Shown here: positions 7,484 to 16,049 of the stretch, piece after piece
Layout: each line of letters begins with the position of its first letter
How positions within the stretch are numbered: position 1 is the first letter of the stretch
NCBI RefSeq assembly: GCF_001612945.1
Contig: NZ_BDBK01000008.1
Location: 558,001 to 622,000 of the forward strand
Source of the DNA: Nocardia inohanensis NBRC 100128
Lineage (GTDB): Bacteria > Actinomycetota > Actinomycetes > Mycobacteriales > Mycobacteriaceae
Reading direction: 5' to 3'
DNA length: 64,000 nt
The notes under the pieces: model-generated
Told to the model about the DNA's origin: nothing
Seen by the model: only the letters and a program-made list of their open reading frames with translations
Database searches by the model: none
Translations under genes and position numbers: made by a program

Positions 7484-9244
7484 TTACAGGTACTGGCCGG
7501 TGTTCGACTCGGTGTCGATGGCGCGGGAAGCACTCGCGTTCTTCCCCGTGACCAGGGTGCGGATGTAGACGATCCGCTCGCCCTTCTTGCCCGAGATGCG
7601 TGCCCAGTCATCGGGATTCGTGGTGTTGGGCAGGTCCTCGTTCTCGGAGAACTCGTCCACGATCGAATCGTAGAGATGCTGGATGCTCAGGCCCGGATTG
7701 CCGGTTTCGAGGACGGACTTGATGGCGTACTTCTTGGCCCGGTCCACGATGTTCTGGATCATGGCGCCGGAGTTGAAGTCCTTGAAGTACAGGACTTCCT
7801 TGTCACCGTTGGCGTAGGTGACCTCCAGGAAGCGGTTGTCCTCGCTCTCGGCGTACATGCGATCCACCACGCGTTCGATGGTGGCCTGCACGCACTTGCC
7901 GCGATCACCGTCGAACTCTTGCAGGTCGTCGGCGCGCAACGGCAGCGTTTCGGTCAGGTACTTGGAGAAGATGTCCTGTGCCGCTTCGGCATCGGGGCGC
8001 TCGATCTTGATCTTCACATCGAGACGACCGGGACGCAGGATGGCCGGGTCGATCATGTCCTCGCGGTTGGAAGCGCCGATGACGATGACGTTCTCCAGAC
8101 CCTCGACGCCGTCGATCTCCGAGAGCAGCTGCGGCACAACGGTGGTCTCCACATCGGAGGAGACGCCCGAACCACGGGTGCGGAAGATGGAATCCATCTC
8201 GTCGAAGAACACGATCACCGGGGTGCCCTCGGACGCCTTCTCACGGGCCCGCTGGAAGATGATCCGGATATGCCGCTCGGTCTCACCGACGAACTTGTTC
8301 AAGAGCTCGGGGCCCTTGATGTTCAGGAAGAACGACTTGGCTTCCTTGGCATCCTCACCGCGCGCCTCGGCGATCTTCTTGGCGAGCGAATTGGCGACGG
8401 CCTTGGCGATCAGCGTCTTACCGCAGCCGGGAGGGCCGTAGAGCAGCACGCCCTTGGGCGGCCGCAGCGCGTACTCGCGGAACAGATCCTTGTGCAGGAA
8501 CGGCAGTTCCACCGCGTCGCGAATCTGCTCGATCTGGCGCGAGAGGCCACCGATGTCGTGGTAGTCGACATCCGGCACCTCCTCCAGGACCAGATCCTCG
8601 ACCTCGGCCTTGGGGATGCGCTCGAAGGCGAAGCCGGCCTTGGTGTCGACCAGCAGCGAATCACCCGGGCGCAGTTTGCGAATCGGACGATCCGGATCTT
8701 CCAGGTCGTCGACGTCCACCAGCGCGCTCAGCGGTCCGGACAACCAGACCACGCGCTCCTCGTCGGCATGCCCGACGACCAGGGCGCGACGCCCGTCGTC
8801 GAGAATCTCACGCAGCGTGCCGATTTCACCGATCTGATCGAACAGCCCCGCTTCCACGACGGTCAGTGCCTCGTTGAGACGCACGGTCTGACCGTAAGTG
8901 AGAGTGGAGGTATCGATATTCGGTGAACACGTCAGCCGCATCTTGCGCCCGGAGGTGAACACATCGACCGTTTGATCGTCGTACGTACCAAGCAGGACGC
9001 CGTAGCCGGACGGTGGCTGACCGAGCCGGTCGACTTCCTCACGGAGAGCGACCAGTTGCTGGCGCGCCTCCTTGAGGGTGTCCATCAGTTTGGTGTTGCG
9101 AATCGTCAGCGAATCGACGCGCGCTTCCAATTCCCGTGTGCGATCCGGCGAGTCGGCGAGTTGCCTCCGGAGTGCAGCCGCCTCGGCACGTACGGCCTCG
9201 AGTTCCCTCCAGGCGGCCGAATCGGAATGTTCCATGGGGCTCAT
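7484..9244 (-). CDS. arc: Proteasome-associated AAA ATPase (ARC/Mpa)
   Basis: This is the ring-shaped AAA ATPase that unfolds Pup-tagged proteins and feeds them into the 20S proteasome. It has 586 residues, close to mycobacterial Mpa. An N-terminal coiled coil (about 10–75) is followed by OB-fold interdomains (about 80–220). The AAA module has Walker A GPPGCGKT at 270–277 and Walker B VIVFFDEM with D348/E349. The C-terminus GQYL is the short tyrosine-containing tail used to dock on the proteasome gate. ATG at 9244 has GGGAGGAG 7 nt upstream; the second ATG (9235) lacks one. The proteasome and pup genes are not in the window. Its position next to an LppK-like lipoprotein matches the mycobacterial order. 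Confidence 0.97.
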   Translation of the reverse strand: MSPMEHSDSAAWRELEAVRAEAAALRRQLADSPDRTRELEARVDSLTIRNTKLMDTLKEARQQLVALREEVDRLGQPPSGYGVLLGTYDDQTVDVFTSGRKMRLTCSPNIDTSTLTYGQTVRLNEALTVVEAGLFDQIGEIGTLREILDDGRRALVVGHADEERVVWLSGPLSALVDVDDLEDPDRPIRKLRPGDSLLVDTKAGFAFERIPKAEVEDLVLEEVPDVDYHDIGGLSRQIEQIRDAVELPFLHKDLFREYALRPPKGVLLYGPPGCGKTLIAKAVANSLAKKIAEARGEDAKEAKSFFLNIKGPELLNKFVGETERHIRIIFQRAREKASEGTPVIVFFDEMDSIFRTRGSGVSSDVETTVVPQLLSEIDGVEGLENVIVIGASNREDMIDPAILRPGRLDVKIKIERPDAEAAQDIFSKYLTETLPLRADDLQEFDGDRGKCVQATIERVVDRMYAESEDNRFLEVTYANGDKEVLYFKDFNSGAMIQNIVDRAKKYAIKSVLETGNPGLSIQHLYDSIVDEFSENEDLPNTTNPDDWARISGKKGERIVYIRTLVTGKNASASRAIDTESNTGQYL

Positions 9245-9362
9245 GATGCTGCTCCTCCCAGTCCCGGTCTATCAACGCTACCGGGCGATAACCGTTCCCG
9301 CTTTCCGACATGGTTTCGTCGTGATCACATCTAGGCTGCGGCGGACGTCCTCGGCAGGCATG

Positions 9363-9381
9363 TTAGCCTGCCCTAACCTGT
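9363..9381. promoter_or_regulatory. Possible IdeR/DtxR-type iron box
   Basis: TTAGCCTGCCCTAACCTGT matches 12 of 19 positions of the consensus TTAGGTTAGGCTAACCTAA, including TTAG on the left and CTAACCT on the right. It lies 44 nt before the ATG of the lipoprotein gene at 9425 and 119 nt before the divergent ATPase start. The left arm is good, the centre poor. I call it a candidate only. Confidence 0.35.
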
Positions 9382-9424
9382 TTCCGGCGAGTTAATCGCC
9401 GGCCGAACCGAAAGGGTGCCGTCG

Positions 9425-9949
9425 ATGCTCCTTCCCGAGAGTCGTACCCGTATATCGGGGAACGTCACGCGGACGCTTCGTGTTTCCGTGGCTACCGTCG
9501 CGGCGGCGATCGCCGTTACCGCAACTTTGGCTGGCTGCGGCTCCGACGACAAGGGTTCCGCGCAAAGCGGAACCAGCGTGTCGGCCTCGACATCGGCCGC
9601 GGCCGTCGCTCCGGCCCCCACCGCGGCCGAGTTGCAGGGCGTGCTGAGCGCCTTCGCCGATCCCGCGAAACCAGCCGCTGACAAGGCGAAACTCGTCGTG
9701 GACGGGGACAAGCGGGTGGCCTTGATCGAGACCATGAACAAGGGCTTGGCCAACTATCAGGTGAGTTTCACGGTCGGCGAAATCAAGACCGAGGGCAACA
9801 AGGCCGACGCCAAGGTTTCGGTGGTCTCCCCGCACGGCACCATGCCCGACGTGCCGATGAGCTTCACCTACGTCGATGGCGCGTGGAAGCTCTCCGACGC
9901 CGGCGCCTGCACCATCCTGGGCATGGCGCGCGCCGCCTGCCAGCCGTAA
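9425..9949 (+). CDS. Mtb12/LppK-like lipoprotein
   Basis: This is an exported lipoprotein of about 174 residues. ATG at 9425 is used because AAAGGG lies 8–9 nt upstream; the in-frame GTG at 9416 has none. A long positively charged leader ends in lipobox TLAGC, and the mature protein begins CGSDDKGS followed by a Ser/Ala/Thr-rich tether. The folded part starts near AAELQGVLSAFADP. It has the pattern of the low-molecular-weight antigen Mtb12 family: a helical start, ADKAKLV, then beta segments ending FTYVDGAWKLS. The position beside mpa equals that of lppK in M. tuberculosis. The biochemical function of this family is unknown. A paralogue follows after 34 nt. Confidence 0.8.
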   Translation: MLLPESRTRISGNVTRTLRVSVATVAAAIAVTATLAGCGSDDKGSAQSGTSVSASTSAAAVAPAPTAAELQGVLSAFADPAKPAADKAKLVVDGDKRVALIETMNKGLANYQVSFTVGEIKTEGNKADAKVSVVSPHGTMPDVPMSFTYVDGAWKLSDAGACTILGMARAACQP

Positions 9950-9983
9950 TTCGTTCCGCTTCAGTCGAAAGGCACGTTCGCAC

Positions 9984-10406
9984 ATGCTCGCTCGCACCGC
10001 CCGCATCTCCTTCGCCGCGTTCGGCATCGCCGTCGCGCTGACCTCGGCCACCGGACTCGCCGGTGCCGCCGACGCGCCCGCCCCGGAGGAGTTGCAGTCC
10101 CAGCTGGTTCGCTTCACCGACCCGTCGGTTCCGGCCGCCGACAAGGCGAATCTCATGGTCGGCGGATCGAACCGGACCGCCAATATCGAGAAGATGAACC
10201 AGGGACTCGCCAATTACGGCACCATCGGCTGGAGCGTGTCGGGCGTGCAGGCGAACGGCGACACCGCCAACGCGACCGTCGCGATCTCCTCGCCGCACGG
10301 AACCATGCCCGGCGTGCCCATGACCTGGACCCACACCGAAGCCGGCTGGCAGCTCTCGGAAAGCACGGGCTGCACCATCCTGGCGATGGGCAAAGCACCC
10401 TGCTAG
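9984..10406 (+). CDS. Secreted Mtb12-like protein (paralogue of preceding lipoprotein)
   Basis: This is a protein of about 140 residues starting at ATG 9984, with AAAGG upstream in the 34-nt gap after the lipoprotein gene. It has a Sec-type signal ending near LAGAADAP but no lipobox cysteine, so it is probably released rather than lipid-anchored. The mature region repeats the neighbour's pattern: PEELQSQLVRFTDPS, ADKANLM, SPHGTMPGVPMTWTH, CTILAMGKAPC. The SPHGTMP segment is identical in both proteins. The two C-terminal cysteines could pair. The genes are evidently a tandem duplication expressed as one operon, giving an anchored and a free version of the same domain. Confidence 0.78.
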   Translation: MLARTARISFAAFGIAVALTSATGLAGAADAPAPEELQSQLVRFTDPSVPAADKANLMVGGSNRTANIEKMNQGLANYGTIGWSVSGVQANGDTANATVAISSPHGTMPGVPMTWTHTEAGWQLSESTGCTILAMGKAPC

Positions 10407-10558
10407 GCCGTTCCGCCTCTCCGAGATTTCAGCGCGCGGCTGAGAGCCGTCGCCGGTCCCACACGCGGGCCTGCGGCTAGGCGCGACGCCGATTTCGGGC
10501 GTACCCGGTGAGTTACCCTCGCGGCTCGAAATCAGTTGTCACCCACCACAAAGGCGAG

Positions 10559-10587
10559 TCCCCCGTCACCATCCAGGTGACGGGGGA
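10559..10587. terminator. Hairpin between convergent secreted-protein and trmI genes
   Basis: TCCCCCGTCACC, loop ATCCA, GGTGACGGGGGA is a perfect 12-bp stem, extendable by a few weaker pairs. It lies 27 nt beyond the trmI stop on the minus strand and 152 nt beyond the secreted-protein stop on the plus strand. The rest of 10407–10613 shows nothing else that I can support. Confidence 0.75.
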
Positions 10588-10613
10588 TTCAGTATTTCCA
10601 TGACTGCGCGAGC

Positions 10614-11447
10614 TCAGCCCTTCGAAGGGCGGCGCTGGGGGCGCGGGGCGACGACGCCGTCGGCGAGGCGGCGGGCCTTCACCAGGAAGGCGGTGTGGCC
10701 CTGCATGCGGTGCTCGGGGCGGACGGCGAGGCCGACCACATGCCAGGGGCGGACCATGGATTCCCAGGCGAGGGGTTCGGTCCAGCACTGCTGGCGGCGC
10801 AGGTGCTCGACGACCTCGGAGAGCTGGGTGGTGGTGGCCACGTAGACCAGCAGCACGCCACCGGGGATGAGCGCCTTGGAGACGGCCTCGAGGGTGTCCC
10901 AGGGCTTGAGCATGTCCAGGATCACCCGGTCGACCTGCTCGCCGGAGTATTCGGCCACATCGCCGAGGGTGACTTCCCAGTTGGCGGGGCGTTCGCCGAA
11001 GAAGCGCTCGACGTTCTTGACGGCGTGCTCGAGGTGGTCGTCGCGGATCTCGTAGGAGATGACCTTGCCCTCGGGGCCGACCGCACGCAGCAGCGAGCAG
11101 GTCAGCGCGCCCGAACCGGCGCCGGCCTCCAGCACGCGCGCGCCGGGGAACATGTCACCCTCGTGCACGATCTGGGCGGCGTCCTTGGGGTAGATGACCG
11201 CCGCGCCGCGCGGCATGGAGAGCACGTAATCGGTGAGCAGCGGGCGCAGCGCCAGATACTGGGTGTTCTTGGCCGAGTTGACCACGCAGCCCTCGTCGGC
11301 GCCGATCAGATCGTCGTGCTCGATGTGCCCGGCGTGCGTGTGGAACTGCTTGCCCGCCTCCAGGATCACCGTGAACTTGCGCCCCTTGGCGTCGGTCAGC
11401 TGTACCCGGTCACCGATCTGGAAAGGGCCGGTCCGTCTGGCCGTCAT
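10614..11447 (-). CDS. trmI: tRNA (adenine(58)-N1)-methyltransferase TrmI
   Basis: This SAM-dependent enzyme makes m1A58 in the T-loop of tRNA and acts as a homotetramer. It has 277 residues. The start is ATG 11447, with ACGGAG 4 nt upstream; the longer open frame to 11651 crosses the divergent promoter. An N-terminal small beta domain (residues about 1–60) precedes the Rossmann fold with motif I EAGAGSGALTCSLL. ISYEIRDDH and DMLKPW follow. It is divergent from the RecB-like nuclease gene with about 80 nt between starts, as in mycobacteria (Rv2118c/Rv2119). Confidence 0.95.
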   Translation of the reverse strand: MTARRTGPFQIGDRVQLTDAKGRKFTVILEAGKQFHTHAGHIEHDDLIGADEGCVVNSAKNTQYLALRPLLTDYVLSMPRGAAVIYPKDAAQIVHEGDMFPGARVLEAGAGSGALTCSLLRAVGPEGKVISYEIRDDHLEHAVKNVERFFGERPANWEVTLGDVAEYSGEQVDRVILDMLKPWDTLEAVSKALIPGGVLLVYVATTTQLSEVVEHLRRQQCWTEPLAWESMVRPWHVVGLAVRPEHRMQGHTAFLVKARRLADGVVAPRPQRRPSKG

Positions 11448-11529
11448 GAGACTCCGTTCTCTATCGCTGCGATTTTGCTGCGTACGTGTGCAATGCACCT
11501 TGTCGGTGCGTGCGTCTAGCCTGCCAGGT

Positions 11530-12360
11530 ATGTCGGTACCCGCTATCACTACCCCGGAGACAGCGGGTTTCGCCCCGCGTGGTCCGGCGCTGTCCCCTTC
11601 GCGGGCAATCGATTTCAAGCAGTGCCCGTTGAAGTACCGGCTGCGCGCCATCGATCAGATTCCGGAGCAGCCGTCGCGGGCGGCGGTGCGCGGAACGCTC
11701 GTGCACTCGGTGCTGGAAGCGCTGTTCGACCTGCCCGCCGGGGATCGGGACCTGCCCGGCGCGGTGACGCTGATCGAGCCCGCGTGGACGGCCATGCTCG
11801 AATCCCAGCCCGAGGTGGCCGAGTTGATCGCCGAGGACGATCGGGGGGTGTTCCTCGAGGAGGTGCGCGGGCTGGTCGATGTGTACTTCCGGCTCGAGGA
11901 TCCGACCGGCTTCGATCCCGAATCCCGTGAGACGTTCATCGAGACCGAGCTCGCCGACGGCACCCCGCTGCGCGGCATCGTGGACCGGATCGACCGCGGT
12001 CCGGCCGGGGAACTGCATGTCATCGACTACAAGACCGGCCGGGCCCCGGGTATCGCGTACGAGACCAGGGCGCTGTTCCAGCTGAAGTTCTACGCCCTGG
12101 TGCTCATGCGCAAGCTCGGCACGGCCCCGGCGGAGCTCAAGCTGATGTACCTGGCCGACGGCCAGACCCTCACCTATGAGCCCGACGCCGAGGAGCTATC
12201 CCGGTTCGAACGGATCCTGTCGGCGCTGTGGGCGGCGATCATCACCGCCGCCGAAACCGGGGACTTTCCGCCCAATCGCAGCTGGATGTGCCAGTACTGC
12301 GATTTCAAGCCGCTGTGCCCCGAATTCGGCGGCACCACACCGCCTTTCCCGACCGCCTAG
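11530..12360 (+). CDS. RecB-family exonuclease with Fe-S cluster motif
   Basis: This is a stand-alone PD-(D/E)XK nuclease of 276 residues related to mycobacterial Rv2119. The start is ATG 11530; the open frame upstream to 11233 lies inside trmI and is not coding. Motifs: SPSRAIDFKQCPLKYR near residue 20, RGTLVHSVLEALF, then the catalytic core RGIVDRIDR and HVIDYKTGR. C-terminal cysteines (WMCQYCDFKPLCPEF) together with the N-terminal FKQC cysteine form the four-Cys pattern of AddB/Cas4-type iron–sulfur nucleases. The DNA substrate is unknown. Its stop overlaps the convergent hisG stop by 4 nt. Confidence 0.88.
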   Translation: MSVPAITTPETAGFAPRGPALSPSRAIDFKQCPLKYRLRAIDQIPEQPSRAAVRGTLVHSVLEALFDLPAGDRDLPGAVTLIEPAWTAMLESQPEVAELIAEDDRGVFLEEVRGLVDVYFRLEDPTGFDPESRETFIETELADGTPLRGIVDRIDRGPAGELHVIDYKTGRAPGIAYETRALFQLKFYALVLMRKLGTAPAELKLMYLADGQTLTYEPDAEELSRFERILSALWAAIITAAETGDFPPNRSWMCQYCDFKPLCPEFGGTTPPFPTA

Positions 12361-13208
12361 AAAGCGCGGCAGGACCGGATGTCGGTCGCCAGGATCGCCT
12401 TGGCGCCGAGATCGGCCAGCTGATCCATGAGCTCGTTGCCGTTCTTGCGCGGCACGAGCGCACGGACGGCGACCCAGTCGGGATCGGTGAGCGGCGACAC
12501 GGTCGGCGACTCCAGACCGGGGGTGATCTGCACGGCCGCGTCGAGCAGATCCTTCGGGCAGTCGTAGTCCAGCATCAGGTACTGCTGGGCGAAGACCACG
12601 CCCTGGATGCGAGCGACGAGCTGATTGCGCGCCTTGTCGTTCTGATCCGCGCCCACGGCCTCGATCAGCACGCTCTCCGAATCGCACAGCGACTCACCGA
12701 AGGCGACCAGGTTGTGCTGCCGCAGGGTGCGGCCCGAGCCCACCACATCGGCGATGGCGTCGGCCACACCGAGCTGGATGGAGATCTCGACCGCGCCGTC
12801 GAGGCGGATCACCTCTGCCTCGATCCCGCGTCGCGCGAGGTCGGCGAGCACCAGATTCGGGTAGGAGGTGGCGATGCGCTTGTCGTAGAGGTCCTCGACC
12901 TTCCACTCCCGGCCCGCGGGCGCGGCATAGCGGAAGGTGGAGCGGCCGAAGCCCATGGCCAGGCGTTCCTGCACGGGCGCACCGGAATCCAGCGCCAGAT
13001 CCCGCCCGGTGATGCCGAGATCCAACTCGCCGGAGCCGACGTAGATGGCAATGTCCTTGGGCCGCAAGAAGAAGAACTCGACCTGATTGGCCGGATCGAG
13101 CACGCTCAGATCGCGGGCGTCGGAGCGCTTGCGGTAGCCCGCCTCCGCCAGGATGGCGACGGCGGCCTCGGAGAGCGCGCCCTTGTTGGGTACTGCGACG
13201 CGAAGCAT
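12357..13208 (-). CDS. hisG: ATP phosphoribosyltransferase HisG (long form)
   Basis: This enzyme catalyses the first and committed step of histidine biosynthesis, condensing ATP with PRPP. It has 283 residues, the length of the long HisG with a C-terminal ACT-like regulatory domain that binds histidine. The N-terminus MLRVAVPNKG and the ITGRDLALDSG, ATSYPNLV and SGRTLRQ segments are typical. GAAAGGAC precedes ATG 13208. It lies 87 nt downstream of hisE on the same strand, so hisE–hisG form one unit. Confidence 0.97.
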   Translation of the reverse strand: MLRVAVPNKGALSEAAVAILAEAGYRKRSDARDLSVLDPANQVEFFFLRPKDIAIYVGSGELDLGITGRDLALDSGAPVQERLAMGFGRSTFRYAAPAGREWKVEDLYDKRIATSYPNLVLADLARRGIEAEVIRLDGAVEISIQLGVADAIADVVGSGRTLRQHNLVAFGESLCDSESVLIEAVGADQNDKARNQLVARIQGVVFAQQYLMLDYDCPKDLLDAAVQITPGLESPTVSPLTDPDWVAVRALVPRKNGNELMDQLADLGAKAILATDIRSCRAF

Positions 13209-13295
13209 GGAGTGTCCTTTCGGGACGATGGAGTGGAAGTGACGACTACGGACGGACGGTCGAACGCCGCGCGGTACGCGCGGCGCGCTCAGCCG

Positions 13296-13559
13296 TCACA
13301 GATGTCGGTAGACGTCTTCCAGCCGCAGCCCGCGGCCCACCATCAGCACCTGCACCCAATACAGCAGCTGCGAGATCTCCTCCGACAGCGATTCGTCGCT
13401 CTCGTGCTCCGCGGCCAGCCACACCTCGCCGGCCTCTTCCAATACCTTCTTGCCCTGTGCATGCACGCCGGCGTCCAGGGCGGCGACGGTCCCGGACCCC
13501 TCGGGGCGGTTGACGGCACGATCCTGTAGCTCGGCGAACAGGGCCTCGAAAGTTTTCAC
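13296..13559 (-). CDS. hisE: Phosphoribosyl-ATP pyrophosphatase HisE
   Basis: HisE hydrolyses phosphoribosyl-ATP to phosphoribosyl-AMP, the second step of histidine synthesis. The recognisable protein runs from VKTFEALFAELQDRA to EDVYRHL, about 87 residues, with the metal-binding helices KKVLEEAGEVWLAAEHE and EEISQLLYW. The start is uncertain. GTG 13559 matches where mycobacterial HisE begins its conserved part, but its ribosome site is weak. A second GTG at 13589 adds ten residues. It is followed by hisG. Confidence 0.92.
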   Translation of the reverse strand: MKTFEALFAELQDRAVNRPEGSGTVAALDAGVHAQGKKVLEEAGEVWLAAEHESDESLSEEISQLLYWVQVLMVGRGLRLEDVYRHL

Positions 13560-13776
13560 GATCGAACATTCTTTCAGATCACCGCACACGCTCCCCCGCC
13601 GCTCCCCCGCCACTCCTCCGCCTCCCCGCTACTTTTGCCGATCGCCCAGGTGCGGTGCGACTTTCGTCGCGGACCGGCGGTTCGGGAAATGGCCGGGTCA
13701 GCCCGTCCCCCCGGAGTTACCCGAGCCGCCCGAAATCAGTTCGCCGCCGCAGCGCGCCCGCCTGCCGATTCCGCCG

Positions 13777-14748
13777 TCAGGGCGCGGCCGCGGCGGCCCG
13801 CTGCCGGGCCCGATACACCGAAGGGGCGATACCGAATTGCGCGGTGAATGCCTGGCGGAGAGTCTCGGCGGAGGCGAATCCGCATTGCGCCGCAATATCG
13901 TCGAGCCGCAGGCCGGTGCCCGTCAGCAGCCGTGCGGCGGCCTCCACGCGGGTGCGGCGCACATAGCGGGCCGGCGTCTCCCCCAGCTCGGCCACGAACA
14001 GCCGGGTCAGCTGCCGTTCGCTCAAACCGACCGCGGCTCCCAGCGCCTCGACGCCGAGGTTCCCGGCCAGATGTCCGGCGATGTGCTCGACGAGGCGATG
14101 CACCATTCGATGCGCGGGTTCCGGGTTCCCCACGAACACGCTCACCTGAGCTTGGTCCCCCGGCCGCCGCAGATAGGTGACCAGGCCCATGGAGATGCGA
14201 CGCGCCAGCTCCGCGCCGTGGTCCTCTTCGATGAACGCCAAGGTCAGGTCGAGGGCACTGGTCACCCCGCCGGAGGTGGCGACCTCGCCGTGCCGCACGA
14301 AGATCGGTTCCGGGTCCACCTCGACGTTCGGGTAGGCGGCGGCCAGCTGCGCGGCGTAGTACCAGTGCGTGGTGGCGCGGCGGCCGTCGAGCAGTCCGGT
14401 GGCCGCGAGGACGCTGGCTCCGGTGCATACCGAGGCGACGCGCCGGGCCTGCCGGGCCAGCCGCCGGACATGACCGACGAATCGTTCGTCGGCGGCGGCA
14501 TCCAGGTGGCCGAGGCCGCCGGAGACGATCAGGGTGTCGATGGTGGCGTTGAGCTGTTCCACGGCCTGATGCGCGCCGAGTGTCAGCCCCGAATCGCATT
14601 CCACGGCAGCCCCGCCCGGGGTGGCGATCGTCATTCGGTAGGGCGGGGCGGCGCCCATCCGGTTGGCCATGTCCAGGGTGGAGGTCACCGAAGCGATGTC
14701 GAGCAGCTCCACGCCCGGGTAGCCGACGACCACGACCAGCCGTTCCAT
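13777..14748 (-). CDS. GlxA/FtrA-type transcriptional regulator (DJ-1/PfpI + AraC HTH)
   Basis: This is a regulator of 323 residues, starting at ATG 14748 (MERLVVVVGYPGVELLDIAS). Residues about 1–170 form a class I amidotransferase-like DJ-1/PfpI domain with the nucleophile-elbow motif VCTGASVLA, here a Cys in the usual place. Residues about 215–315 are an AraC/XylS double helix-turn-helix (LGLSERQLTRLF-like segment, then FASAETLRQAFTAQFG). Such proteins control catabolic or detoxification genes and sense unknown ligands. It is transcribed divergently from the membrane protein at 14847, a plausible target. Confidence 0.9.
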   Translation of the reverse strand: MERLVVVVGYPGVELLDIASVTSTLDMANRMGAAPPYRMTIATPGGAAVECDSGLTLGAHQAVEQLNATIDTLIVSGGLGHLDAAADERFVGHVRRLARQARRVASVCTGASVLAATGLLDGRRATTHWYYAAQLAAAYPNVEVDPEPIFVRHGEVATSGGVTSALDLTLAFIEEDHGAELARRISMGLVTYLRRPGDQAQVSVFVGNPEPAHRMVHRLVEHIAGHLAGNLGVEALGAAVGLSERQLTRLFVAELGETPARYVRRTRVEAAARLLTGTGLRLDDIAAQCGFASAETLRQAFTAQFGIAPSVYRARQRAAAAAP

Positions 14749-14846
14749 ACCGCCGATCCTAGTGAAACCGCCACGAATCCAAGCGATTCGGTCATGGGGC
14801 CGGTTCCGGCTGGTCCGGCCCGTGCTGCGGCGCGACCGTGATTTCC

Positions 14847-15380
14847 ATGCACGACACCACGATTCGGCCGCGCGCCTTCGCGGTCTGGCCCGCACTCGCC
14901 GCCCTGCTGCTGGCCGCGGCCACCGCTTTCGATCTCAGCACCGGCGTCGATCTCGCCCAGATCGTCGCCGCCTCCGCCATCGTCTACCTCGGCAGTGCCG
15001 CGCTCGCCGATCCCCGCGCCGCCTGGCCGGTCTTCCTGGTCACCTTCGTCGTCATCGGCGTAGCGAAGGCAACCGGTTTCGACGGCACCTGGATACTGCT
15101 GGCGCTGGCGGTGCCCGTCGCGAGCTACGGCCTGCTGCGCCGCCGCGACATCACCCTCCAGGGGCTGGCCATGCTCGGCTTCGGCGCGGTGGCCGCCCTC
15201 GCGCTGCTGCTCGATGAACACATCGGTGCGTATCTGGTGGCCGCCGGGCTGCTGGCCCACACCGCTTGGGACATCCGGCATTTCCGCACCGGCCGGGTGG
15301 TGGTGCGGTCGATGTCGGAGTTCTGCATGGTGCTCGACACGGTGCTGGCGATCGTCGTCATCGCGCTCGAAATCACCTGA
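14847..15380 (+). CDS. Multi-pass membrane protein of unknown function
   Basis: This protein of about 177 residues has roughly six short hydrophobic helices (WPALAALLLAAAT, IVAASAIVYLG, VFLVTFVVIGVA, WILLALAVPVA, GLAMLGFGAVAALALLL, VLAIVVIALEI). A conserved-looking HTAWDIRHFRTG loop lies before the last helix. ATG 14847 is preferred over GTG 14838, but neither has a clear ribosome site. It is divergent from the GlxA/FtrA-type regulator with 98 nt between starts and may be under its control. I do not recognise the family. Confidence 0.7.
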   Translation: MHDTTIRPRAFAVWPALAALLLAAATAFDLSTGVDLAQIVAASAIVYLGSAALADPRAAWPVFLVTFVVIGVAKATGFDGTWILLALAVPVASYGLLRRRDITLQGLAMLGFGAVAALALLLDEHIGAYLVAAGLLAHTAWDIRHFRTGRVVVRSMSEFCMVLDTVLAIVVIALEIT

Positions 15381-15401
15381 TCCCGAGCCGAATACCCGCG
15401 T

Positions 15402-15983
15402 CTAGGCCATGGCGAAGCGCAGCAGCGCCTGCATATCGCCCTGCTTGATCTTGCCTTTGCGATCGAGGACCTCGAGCTGCCAATTGGGGCCGCTGCGGAA
15501 GGCGCGGGCAATGGCATTGGCATTGTCCGCGCCGAGCAGCGACGGCCAGATGTCGGCGACCTGCTGGGTGGAGCCGCCGGAGGCGTCGTAGATCTTGAAC
15601 GAGATGTTGTTGGCCTTCTCGAAGGACGAGCCCTTCTTGAAGGCCGACGCCACGAAGATGATCGAGTCGATGGCGGTGGGCACGTTCCCGAAGGTGACGT
15701 GTACCGTCTCGTCGTCGCCGGAGGCCGCACCGGTCTGCTCGTCCCCGGTGTGCACCACCGAGCCGTTGCCGAGCGGGTCCAGGGAGTCCAGGCCGGCGAA
15801 GCGCACCGGCTCCGCGCCCTGCATGAGGACCGCGACCAGGTCCAGGTCGACGCCCTTCTTGCGGCGCGCGATGCCGAGCAGACCGCCACTGGTGCCACCC
15901 GAGGGGTCCCAGCTCACCCCTACGCTCATCTTGGTGATCCCCGCGAGATCCGCTGCACCATCTTCTTTTCGAAGCGTAATCAC
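15402..15983 (-). CDS. TerD-family calcium-binding stress protein
   Basis: This is a single TerD domain of 193 residues, starting at GTG 15983 with GGTAGGG upstream. Markers are the opening MSVGVSWDP, the acidic DLDLVAVL strand, the GDDE segment inside ETVHVTFGNVP and the internal SIIFVASAF. TerD/CABP proteins bind Ca2+ and occur in tellurite and envelope-stress operons. Here the gene is alone: no TerA/B/C gene lies beside it. It lies 66 nt downstream of the carnitine-acyltransferase-like gene on the same strand and could be read from that operon. Confidence 0.9.
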   Translation of the reverse strand: MITLRKEDGAADLAGITKMSVGVSWDPSGGTSGGLLGIARRKKGVDLDLVAVLMQGAEPVRFAGLDSLDPLGNGSVVHTGDEQTGAASGDDETVHVTFGNVPTAIDSIIFVASAFKKGSSFEKANNISFKIYDASGGSTQQVADIWPSLLGADNANAIARAFRSGPNWQLEVLDRKGKIKQGDMQALLRFAMA

Positions 15984-16049
15984 AAATCACACCCTACCCA
16001 CCGAAACGGACACGGGTGTGGCGCAGCGGAATCCCCCGGATGAACGCCA

